This document shows positions 20,601-32,600 of a stretch of DNA of 64,000 nt, piece after piece. A program made the position numbers and the translations under genes. Source of the stretch: Plutella xylostella (taxonomy: Eukaryota; Arthropoda; Insecta; Lepidoptera; Plutellidae); contig NC_064012.1 of assembly GCF_932276165.1 (NCBI RefSeq), positions 6,269,501-6,333,500 on the forward strand. The letters run 5' to 3'. The first letter of the stretch is position 1. Each line of letters opens with the position of its first letter. The notes below the pieces were generated by a model. It was not told the DNA's origin. It was given only the letters and a program-made list of their open reading frames with translations, and did not search any database.

Positions 20601-23600
20601 TCTTGCACTAGTATCTTTAGAGCGAAGATTAAGGACGTAAGACCTACATGTAGAATTCTGAAAAACGAAAATAAAAAGAAATATATTACGCTAAGAAGAT
20701 TGAAGCGGACGCAGAAACTGCAGTTCTGTAAAATACTTTCACTGCTGTTGGAGCGTTGACATTGACCATGGCGTATAACTATTTATATAGGTCAATAACA
20801 CTACAGTAACCCGTGCGCGCGCAGTCTAGAAACCTACATTTGCAAAGACACTTTTTAACCCCCGACGGAGCGGTGGTATCCCAGTCGGGTAAGCGCCCGC
20901 TTCTCACGCAAGAGATGCGGGTTCGAATCCCGGCGCTGACATGTCCAAGCTTTGGAAGGCAGTTTAGGCCTTGACGAATGGAATCTTTGTGCATACATAA
21001 AGGTTCTTTTTGAGAGAGCCAGGTGCAGGTACTTACGACCCCACAGAGAATAGAATAGAATAGAACCCCGGAGAAAAGGAGGGGTGTTATAAGTTTAACG
21101 TGCCTCTACTGTATCTGTGCGACTGTGTATCTGTCTGTGTTAGAGCAGCTCCCAAACGGCTGAACCGATTTTCGATTTGTTTCTTTTGGGTGATGATACC
21201 TGGTAATAATGATAATAGTCCTTCTTAATCCTTCGATCCCTCGACTAAAAATATCTTATTCGCTACACCACCATAAAAATCGCCATTACATTAATAATTT
21301 TGATGCGCTATACAGGGGGATGAATTTATTAAGCTTACATCCGTTCATACGACTCTCACGAGTATTCACAGAAAATCATGTGAAATGCAAACCCGCAAAT
21401 AGAAACATTAAACTTTGAACTGTCACCTCAACTAGCCCTGTCACCACACAGCCCACTGGGTCTGGATTAGTGTGCACCTTTAAATTGGTGTTCACTCACT
21501 GCTTAACATCCCAAGTGCATTGCACTGTGCCAGTAAACTTGACCCTTAGCACTAACAGCTGAAAGTTCAGTCTCGAACCTTGACTCACTTTGTAAGTTGC
21601 CGTGTTATGAATAGAACCGCTGGCAAGTTCAAATTGACATCTCCGTTTCAGGTCGCTTTGTTGAAATGCAATCCGGATGCATTTTGTAACCTCGTATTTT
21701 TACATGTTGATAGACGATTGATTTGCTGATTATGTTTATGTAATAGTTAGCTATGTCGTTCGTTCGTATATATAATGTTGTATCGGCATCGTATATATAT
21801 CAAACTATGTAGATATATCGAGTATGTACTCGGTTAGATATCTCTTCTAGTCAAACCAAATTTTTGCAGCGCCCGAAATGTCCAGGGTTTTGAGTTTTTT
21901 CGTTCGTTACAAACACATACTTTCATAGGAACTTTTTTTTCCTTTTTGTAATATAGTTTTATTAAATAAGTGTCTTCTATATAATCAGCTATTATGGTAA
22001 GCACGATGTACCTATGATATCATTTTCAACTAACAGAAAATCGACGAATTTAATATGTCCCAAAAAACAAATAAGCCTTTTGCCACAATAACAGATTATT
22101 TGTTGAGTTCGATAAACATGTCAACATTTAAATGAGTACTTTTACAGAGATATCGTATTTATTTCAATATCAAGGCCAATAGTCAGTAAAAAAACAGGCT
22201 GTAGTCAGTAGAGTACAGTACATAAGGATTTTACATCACATACATAAGGATTTCATGCCACACAGCAAAAGGTCTATACTGTGTTCTAAACTATTTCTAA
22301 AAAAGAAAGAGGTCTTAATTCGCCCAAAAACTTGATCAGTATAAAGAATTTATATAGATTAACAAATCAAATACTCCTTGCATAGATATTGCTGTAAATA
22401 AGTACATACCACCTACACATCAACATAAAAATAAACAATACTTATGATGAAATGGTAAAGCAATCATTTTATTTAAACTGAAGTAATAACCTCTTCCACT
22501 AATAAATTACATACAAAAAACTTTTTAATTATCATAAAAGTTACTTTCACATGGAATAAAACTGATATGTTATTTTTTTAAAACAACCGATATGTTTACG
22601 AAATATTTTACTCTTTACGTTATTCCACAGGATTCATTTTGTCACCTTTCTGCTAGTCGAAAATGATATAAGTATTGTCTTTCCAATAAAACGCGGTAAT
22701 AGACTACTGCCTCTTTCCAATAACCCCCATCTCCCCACTAAACAAACAAAATGGTCAGTAAATGCCGACTAAGCGGAGAATCTCTTAAGGCCCAATACAC
22801 AGTGATCTATCATGGGCCGTGCTTTGCAATGCACAACAGTCAACACAGTAGGTCACGATCACTTGGTGTTTACACTCATTGCTGTCTGGTGAAACACTTG
22901 CAATGCACGTCCATTTATTTATTTACTACTTACAAGTATTACAGAATTGTGTACCATGAAGCTCCCATAGTCCAGCTAGTTTCAGTGATCGGAACTGATA
23001 ATTCAAGTTAAACAACACATTGGCACGGTCACTCATTGGATGGGTCACCGTGCCGTTCAAGTTGTTGTTTTCTGGACGCTTCCGTGCTTCGGACTGAACG
23101 TTAAGCCGTGGGTCTCGGTGGCTGTTTCGGCAGCAGTCGTAAACCTTAGTCAGAGGCCTTCGCTGCTAAAAAAACAATCGGGTTGACCACTGACAACTTT
23201 CTCAGAACAAGCCTGTTCCATGGATCCACCAATCCGTACTAGGCCCTCGTGGTGGACTTAGGCCTAAAACCTAAAACCCTAAACTCTCTTCCTTCATTCC
23301 GAGACTCACAAAACAGTTTTTTCTTTAAAAGCTAATTTCTTATTTCAAGTTCTAGTCACACTTGCTCGCGAGTTAAGTATGTACGAGTATGTAGGTATAA
23401 TTTTCGAAAATACTTTCGTATTTACCTAATCACTCCCGTGCAATACAATCGCACCATTCATCATAACCCGAAGGCACGTGTAAGGTCCAAGATATACCGT
23501 GCCCTCTAACCGGCTCAACTCACTGCACTCCGTCTGTAAAATATGAAAATAAATCCCTTTAAGCTCTTCATTTCCTCTTAATTTCACCAGACTGCATTCC

Positions 23601-26600
23601 CAGAAACGCATTCTGTATATTCCATGTGCCCTTGTGTCAGAGGTAAAATATTCTCATAAACACTCGTATTTCAATGTAATAAATACGTAGCGGATAAAAG
23701 TTTTAGGATAGTTTTAAAAGTTCACGGTATGTCTATTCATTGTGAGCAGCGAGCGCTGTGTTGACAAAACTATGCAGCTTATTATCTTGTAGCCTTCTGA
23801 ACTAACTGGATATTCGCAACAATAACTGTAATTAGTCGTGTTTCGAGTACAAATGTAGTGCAAAATGCGACACGCGTCCCTACCCCTGACCCTGACCCCA
23901 CGGGATGTGTTTCTGTTGTTCCGCTGTCAGTTGCTTCTCGAATCTCAATCCATAACCATCGCGATTTATAAAATAATCCATTATTGCCAATAACATTTCT
24001 TCTCTGTAATATCAACAAATACCTGCAGCTAGGGCAAGTGCAATCAATACTCTTAATTAACAAAGGAAGCTGGATTAATAAAATAAATTCTTTTGATTAG
24101 TACTTAATCAAGTCCATGTACGTGGAAAAAAAAACTAAGTCCGTCTCCCGCTCACCCCCACTTGAACTTGACATAGCTTCTATTTTTAAGCATAATATTA
24201 TGAAATCGTTGGTTTACGGAACAGAAAGCATTCAACAGTTGGTTTGCCTAGACCGGCTGAGATCGTCCTTGCGTCTCTAACGAACCGAAACCCGTGTAAA
24301 CTAATCCAATATTTTTGTTACGGTTATAGAATAAAGTGATGAAAAAAACTATCGGGGTGAAATTGTTTTGTTGTGTCCAGAAGCCTGCGCGCTGCCCCGC
24401 GGAGCGCCGCCGCGGTTAACACTCGTGTAAATAAATACTTTCCGCGTGCAATCAACCGTTATATTCATCTTTTAATATACGACTAGCCTTCGGCATTCGG
24501 CATAATTGATTTCTTTCATATTTAGCCATTTCAAATTCAATAGTGTACCGAAATATCTCGTAGAACGTGCTTGTGTGTGGGTACTTTGTCCGTCAATCTG
24601 GCCACATTACGAATTCAGTTGACGTACCAAGTGCATGCTGACATTTCAGTTTCAAATTACACACAATACCAACCTTATGATATTGATTATTGCTAAAAAT
24701 ATATCTCTGTAAAATTTATCGATTTTTACAAACCTAACTTAAATTATGCACACATATGAAGCGTTCATTTATATCTAGGTCCAGTATTTACAAGGGTTGC
24801 TAATATTGTAGTCGACATTTGGCCGTCGCCGCTACAGTATTAGTGACCTTCCGGCTTCTGTTTTAAACTAATAGATCTGCTCCGCTCGTTCACATCGATT
24901 GTGTTGAAATCAGTTTGCATCGTTACTAAAAATCTCGACCATGCTTAACAACGTGATGTCGTGTGTGAAACCGCGGGTGAAGCGCGGCCCGCCGTACTTG
25001 TCTCCGCTGCGGCTGATGACGCGTTCTCTGATGTTTGTGGATGCAGCGCCGCTGCCGCCCGAGCTGCTGGAGCTGGGCGCCGAGCTGGCGGACCGCAGCG
25101 CCATCGACGGCACCATCGAGGAGAACTTCGAGGAGGAGCTCGCCTCCGCGCCGCAGGTCTACGCCGAGGTCAGTGCACATGCCTGCTTTCACCACAGTCT
25201 GTTTGATCATTAACACCGCTGTTACATTGTGATGTCATCAATTGTGATGTTATATGCGTCATCCCCATATTGAATTCTTGACAGATGTGTCAAAAGTCAA
25301 GAACTAATCCCTTGTTATGATCTAACAGAGTATAGTGAAACGGGGCCTTACCTACTTATTACACTCACGAGCAAAGAAAAAGTTCCACTTATAAAATACG
25401 GACACCGCACAATAGGTCAATTTAATAAAACATTTGATTTACAATTTATATAAATAATAATAATGTTTTTATAGTTGGTAATATCCTGATGCGCTGTTCA
25501 ATCAATATTGCAGACGGCGTCAATATAAGCCAGCCTTTTCCGTTTAGGCGTAATTTCGTGCTTTTGTCACTGGAACTTTTACATTGCTCGTGAGTGTATT
25601 ATCCTCAACCTTGGAGACAATTCTCGCTCATACGCCGTCAAAGGCGCTTGGCAATTGCATGTCATAATGCATTAATAATAGTGATGGTTCTTCAATAACT
25701 GCTGTATGCCTGTTAGGTGTATGGGCGAGATTTGATCGCATGTAAAAAAGTTGCGATGTAGCTCATTTGTTTATTTGTTTACAAGTTGTTGAAAACTTTT
25801 TCTATGTCGTTTCTACCTGTGTATGAGTGAAACAGAGTAGACAAGTAAGCAAATAAACTTCTGTTTTAATCCGTTTTTTAAATGCAGATGTTTCAAATAA
25901 TTTTTTAGTTAGGTAGTTTACAAAATTTTGTTATACTTAAATTATTATGATTATGTTTTGGATGAGTAGGTAAAGGTACTTAAGACGATCACAAGATGAT
26001 CGGCTCCTTCCAGGTCTTCCAGACATCTTATCAAAACGAAAAAAATATCTTTGAAACGACATCTATACAGTTTGTCTAGAAGCGATTGCAGAAAATTATA
26101 TTATTAGCAATAAACGAGTATTTATACAACTGAGAACCAATGTTAGTATCTTCAGAATGGAAAAGAAAGTTTGCAGTTTCCTCCTGATCTTACAGATGGC
26201 GTTTGTTAGCAAAGTAGTTGCTTTGTACATTGTAAATGGATTACACGACAGGATATGTGCGGGGTGCGGTAGGGGCGCGGGGGGCGGGGTACAACCAGGA
26301 ACACTTTTCCTTCAAGTTATGCGGAGTATTAACATCACATTGCATTCAAACGGGATGATCGTTAAAAGTTATGACTTCTTCAGCGGAACTTACGAATATG
26401 ACAATATTTTTATATTGTGCATCAATTGCAGACGGTGATCAGGTAGATGCAACTTATGCGTTACAGACACCCAGCAGATCACTTTTTTTTGTTGATTTTT
26501 AATGAAACACGATAACTTACTGAGTTTTTCCTTCTTGCTGTATATCTATACAGATATCAATTCCAGGATCAGCATTGTGAAACATTATTTCGCAGTTGCT

Positions 26601-29600
26601 TTTAAAAATAGCGATGTTGAAGTTTACACACAATCTTGGAGCTTTTGTGATAATTATGTTCATACCCTGACTCCTAAAAAACTTAACGTCATTTAATATG
26701 GAAACCATGTACCTAAGGCGGTCGATATTCATAATTTTGTGTTTTTGTCAGCATTTGAATGGTTCATACTGGATGGAATTATTATTATTAGATTTCTGAA
26801 TAACTATACCTACGTTTTATACGAAAACTTTTCATGAAATCTCTTTTCGTCAAATGAAAGAAATCTTTTCATTAAAGCTTACTTTGTATTGGCATGAAAC
26901 CTTCATAGTTCCTAGATATATATTCTTTTAAAATCTATAAATGAGCATAATTTGAGAGTATATTTATGTTTCTGGAAACTTCTTCAGGCCAAAGGCTCGG
27001 AATATCAACGTTCTGTACTAATAGGAGGGTTATTACTCGAATACTAGTAGGTAGGTACCTCCATCAATAAAATAAAGCGATGCAGTTTTGTTTCGATGGC
27101 TGGTTAAAGTGTCAGAGGTGACTTGTTTTCTCCATCGTGGGAGGCTTGCATCGTAAATAGATTGCGGCGGAGGCGGCGGCGGAGGCGGCGGCGGCGGCGC
27201 CGTGGAGCTCCAGCGGCTGGCGTTTGGTCTACAGGGGGTTGCATACTAAGCCGAAAGGGGGTGACTCAGGGGGTCATTCTGAACAACTTTTGTACTAAAA
27301 GTTTAGAAAATTATCGATTTTTTAAAATCCTTTACCATTGAAACTTTGTTGCTTACGTGACTTTTTACTATGGAGCACGTTTTTTTTCGCGAATTTTCAG
27401 AAATTGTACTACAAAAGTTGTTCAGAATGACCCCCTGAGTCACCCTTTCTGCTTAGGGCCAGTTTTTTGATCCGTGATCAACTTTAACCATTAGTCAAGT
27501 CACTTGTCAAGCATGACAGCTGCATACAATTTTGTGTGATTTTTAATTAATGGTCGCCATTTTTGACCAATGGTTGAGTTAACTAGGGATCAAAAAACTG
27601 GCCCTTAGTGCCAATTTCACCATTCTCTGTTAGAGCATAACCAGGGAGTAATGGTTAACTTTTGACACATCTGCCATGAATTTTATATGGAGATGACGTT
27701 TAATTTATAAATTAATCCCTGTCGGTTAGATAACCGAGAATGGTGAAATTGGCACTTAGTATACCCTTTTTGCAACATCCTGTTAGTGCCAAACTGTCAT
27801 TTTTCATTTAGGCTGACCACAGACGTCTAAGCCGTCAATAGTTTTATAACTAGCTATTTTTTTTACTAGATATTTCTTCAACCGGTGATGTTAGATACAA
27901 GTACCAAAGTATTACTATAATGACACGAAAATATTGCATAAATAGTGACTACTTTACTTAGGAGGTTAATCCAAACTGGTGTTCGTCAAAGTAGTTTTGT
28001 AACTATGCAGTTAAGTACATACAAAAAAATGTGCCCGATGGCACCAACAATCATAAGGCCTCCGTTTTTTATAATCGTGTCATATCTTTCTTTCTGCTAG
28101 AGTTATTGCAAGGTTGCAACAGATGATGCGCACCGCGAGTATAATACTGGTAGACAATTGGGAATTTAAATCTGTAAATATCTCGGCAATCGTAAGGTGT
28201 TTTGGGGAGTTGTTTAGGGGGAATTGTTTTAGGTATGTTTTTGTATGAAGGCAGAGGTATATTTTTGAGAAAAATAAAATTCTTCACTGAAGTTAATTGA
28301 GTTTATAATTATTTGAAGTCATTAAAATAACAAACAACCCATCAGCGTTTTTATCTGCTAAACAATTATTAATTAATATGAGCTCTTATATATTATAATA
28401 TTTTATATTATTCTTTATCAATTAACCATTATTCAGTTTAAACTCTTATTCTCATCTCTAGTCAGTCACAGTCACAAAATAACGCTTTCAACTTAACTAC
28501 ACTCGCGAGCAACCAAATCGACTCAAGCCTTCACGGCGCACATATACATTGATTTTCCTAAAACGATAAATGGTAAATATAAAAGTGATATGTCATTCGA
28601 AAGCTGAAGAATTAGGCTTTCAATTAAGATCAATACCATAAAAAAAAACTAAGCGCAGATTTAATGACGCATTTTAATTGCCCGTCAGTGTTAATTACCT
28701 CATTAGGAATCCACGCCTTGCGCTACCTGATCCCGCTATAAAACCTTTCCACATCCGGTGTACCTTATCAGTCGCTTGTTGCAAGTTGACCGGTACACAT
28801 CTCGTTGCATTGTATTCCTTGTTTTCGCAAACCCATGGATACCACACCAGAAGAAGCTGCTCAAGTTGTTGCCTTGCTGCAACAAGGGTTAAGTCAGCGA
28901 GCAGTCGCTGCCCAGCTCCACTTGAGCCAGTCTGCTGTATCCCGAGTATACAGACGGTTCCAAGAGACTGGTGCCTTCAATCGAAGACCAAGAACGGGCC
29001 GCCACCGCTGCACTTCAGAGAGAGACGACCGCTTCATTGTCTCAACCTCGCTGCGCAATCGACACCTTACGGGCGTTGATGTGCAGCAAGAACTGAGACG
29101 TGTACGACAAGTGGCTGTCAGCGAGTGGACAGTGAGAAGACGCTTGAAGGAAGCCAACTTGACACCAAAAAGACCTGCATCAGGCCCCAAATTGACTGCA
29201 GGCCACCGACAAGCGCGTCTTCAGTTTGCTCGAGAGCATCTCGATTGGAGCATTGCGCAATGGCGGTCGGTCCTGTTTACTGATGAGTGCAGAGTGTGTC
29301 TGCATGGCAGTGACAGGAGAGGCCGGGTCTACCGGCGTCCGGGGGAACGATTTGCCCAATGTTGTTTCGCTGAAACAGTAGCATATGGCGGCGGTTCCTG
29401 CATGATGTGGGCTGGTATTTCTCTAGAGGGAAAAACCGCACTTGTTTTCGTGCCTGGAGGCGGCCGAGGAGGCGGGTTAACAGCTGATCGGTACATCACC
29501 GACATTCTACTCGGTCATGTTGTGCCCTATGCAGAATTTGTCGGTGAAGACTTCGTGCTAATGCACGACAATGCCCGCTGCCACACGGCACGAGTCAGTC

Positions 29601-32600
29601 GGCAGTTTCTGAGAGAGAAGGAATTGCGCACGATGGACTGGCCTGCGCTCAGTCCTGACCTGAATCCCATCGAACACTTATGGGACGAGCTCAAAAGAAG
29701 AGTTCGGGCCAGGAATCCAGTCCCTGCAAGCGTGGACGAGCTGAAGACAGCTTTATTAGAGGAGTGGGACGGCATTCCTCAGGAAACTGTCAAAAAGTTG
29801 ATAAGGTCTATGAGAAACAGGCTGCAGGCTGTAATTAGGGCAAGAGGGGGCAATACAAAGTATTGATTTAAATAAATAAATTTTTATCTTAACATTTTTT
29901 GTTTAATTTGTATAATACGATACCCATACCCTTTTTTCCTAAATTCCCGTTTTTCCTACAATTGCGTTCAGACATCATTTATTTCAAAAATGATGAATGG
30001 ATTTCAATAATAATGATATCAAATTAAAGCTGACATCTTAAGCTTTTAAATGACATATCATTTTTATTATTTCTATTCATAATTTTACTTGTATTAATGT
30101 ATGTTTGCGCCGTCAAGGCTTGAGTCGATTTGGTTGCTCGCGAGTGTATTTCCTGTCACTCTTTATTTAGTCTATAGATGTTTTGTCGTGTTTACAATAA
30201 TCACTAGTTTACAAAAATCACTAGTTTGTCGTATATCTAGAAACTGGTTATTTGGTTACATTCCCGGGACTTATTGTAAATACCTTCTTTCGACTTCGTG
30301 CAGTCACGATGTCAACTGTACGTGGTCGGCTGCAGTTGTGTATTGTCGCTGTATGCAGACCACCGCCGTTCGCATTCAGTTAGTCCTGGAGCCTCGAACA
30401 TTGGCGCCGTGCAATATAGGGACTGCTCCGCCGCGCGCGGCAGCTCGAACATTGTATAGGTTTTCCGCTGTAGAACATGGATCGCGCGGCAGCCGTGCAC
30501 GACTGTAATCCCTGTAAGGGTAGGTAGGTAGAGGTAGAGGAGAATCGCGAGCGCTTTGCGCTGTGAATTTACACTCGAAAGATAGGTCTTGAGCCGTATC
30601 GCCGTTTTGGAAAGAGTACAATTATTAATACCTATACACTTAGGGTACACACCTGGAAATATAGATGGGTAGGTTTCCTCACGATGAATACGTTAATGGT
30701 AATAATTTCATTTCGACCTCAAATCTAACACTGAGCTCCTGGTCTAATTGACTGCAGCCGACAGCTTGCAGTTGATGCAATGACTGCAGAAAGTCGATCG
30801 TCTACTGCATGCAGTTGAAAATAACAACTGCGTGCAGTTGATATAATGACTGCAGAAAGTCGATCGTACAACTGCATGCAGTTGAAAATAACAACTGCGT
30901 GCAGTTGATATAATGACTGCAGAAAGTCGATCGTACAACTGCATGCAGTTGAAAATAACAACTGCGTTCAGTTGATATAATGACTGCAGAAAGTCGATCG
31001 TACAACTGCATGCAGTTAAAAATAACTGCCGATGGGACTGCATACGGTTGTCGTGGTGTATTCAGCCTTATAACACAAACATGCGACAGATTTTTGAGGG
31101 TCTGACAAAGACATGATAGAACTAATGCCTTTATGTTTATGTTTGCCAGTCAATGCTTTTAATACAATACGTCTTTTCGATATTGACAATTATAGACAAT
31201 CAGGCTTTATTAGCTGTAAAATAGCGTGAGCGTCGCGCTTTTATAAACATAAGTTCGTGGTAAATAATCCTGTTGTACGCAAAATGAATTGCATTTCAAT
31301 GTGTTTATAACAGAATGGTCCTTTTGCACTACGAATTCATTATTGCGTGGAAAGCTTTTTTCTTTTGTTTTAAAATAAGAGGTGGCATAGGGCATTTTTT
31401 TATTAAATTGACATTAATCATATGATCACACTTATACAGGGTGATTGGAAAGTCGATGTATTCCTTTAAATGGGTTGTAGACGAAGGCATTTCCAGTCAA
31501 TCGAACCCCATAATGCATTATCCGAAAGTCAAAAGGCCAAAGTTTTTCAGAGGTTTGTTACTCTTGCACGCCAAAACCAGTAAAAGCGACTTCAGCAGAC
31601 CAGTGTATTTATCGGCGCGTATACTGGCGTATAAGCTCGTTTAGGTACAGTATAAGGCAGATAAATCTAACCCCTCTCAGAAGCATTGTTACTATCAGGG
31701 TCAGGTTTCTCTGCACATGACCGTACATGCTCCACTCATACGACGCGCTTCTAAGCTAGTAGGTACATATAAGCGCGACCGATAATACTAACACGACAAC
31801 ACACCAGTTAAAAATAATAATAATAATACTTTTTTGAAGCGCATACATACTATGAAATTTGACAGAACTGAAATGTCACACAAATATTATGTGACCCAAT
31901 ATGGTACGGATACCTTCGTGCGCGTGTCCGACTCACACTTGGCCGGTTTTTATATGCAATTGAGAATAGACAAAAAGTACAATTCCCAAAACCAATATTT
32001 TTTTCTGTGTAATAAAAGTTTCAATGACAATATCAAGGCCAAAATAAATAGGCTTTGTAAACAAACCCAATTATTTTATCCTGTAACAAACACGATTACA
32101 TGTTTATGCCCAGTTTCACCATAGTCTGTTAGATCATTAACACCCCTGTTACATTGCAATGTCATCAATTATACGTCATCTCCATATTAAATTCTTGAAA
32201 GATATTGTGCCAAAAGTCAACAACTAATCCCTTGTTATGATCTAACAGAGTATGGTAAAACTGGGGCTTAAAGGTCAAAATTTAGGTAGATACATGATTA
32301 TTATAGTGTATACGAGTATACATTTCTTATTTGAAAATAATTTATAGGCACATACCAGGATTCGAGCATTCGGCCTCTCGATTGAGAGAGTCGAGCTCTT
32401 AATTATTAAACCACGGTTCACAGAAATAGTTATTTAATTCAAACATATTATTGGACCTGTGTGCAAACATTATTTACTTGTAATATCGTCAGAAATACTG
32501 GTTGAAATCGGTCCACTACCACCCACCTACGGTGTATTCAATCTATATTATATAGATCAATCTGCAATAATAATTTTAATACACATAAGTACTGAGTAAC

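Larger units (their letters stand above)
28500..30146 (+). mobile_element. Tc1-family DNA transposon, 1647 bp, apparently complete
   Basis: TA target duplications at 28498-28499 and 30147-30148. Terminal inverted repeats begin CACTCGCGAGCAACCAAATC and match over about 45 bp with two or three differences; a second inner pair (AAAAGTGATATGTCATT near 28580 against AATGACATATCATTTT near 30048) suggests longer IR/DR-type ends. Between them is one uninterrupted transposase with its own promoter motifs and AATAAA near 29870. Inserted in RhoGAP68F intron 3, same strand. Confidence 0.95.

Noticed and set aside
22957..23060. 5S rRNA gene
   Set aside because: Too many differences outside the control boxes and fused to unrelated sequence.
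26157..26438. Short frame with a hydrophobic start resembling a signal peptide
   Set aside because: Lies in RhoGAP68F intron 3; the rest is GC-tract translation and no promoter or family support exists.
30755..31030. CRISPR-like array
   Set aside because: Units are 67 bp with no variable spacers, in a eukaryotic intron; it is a minisatellite.
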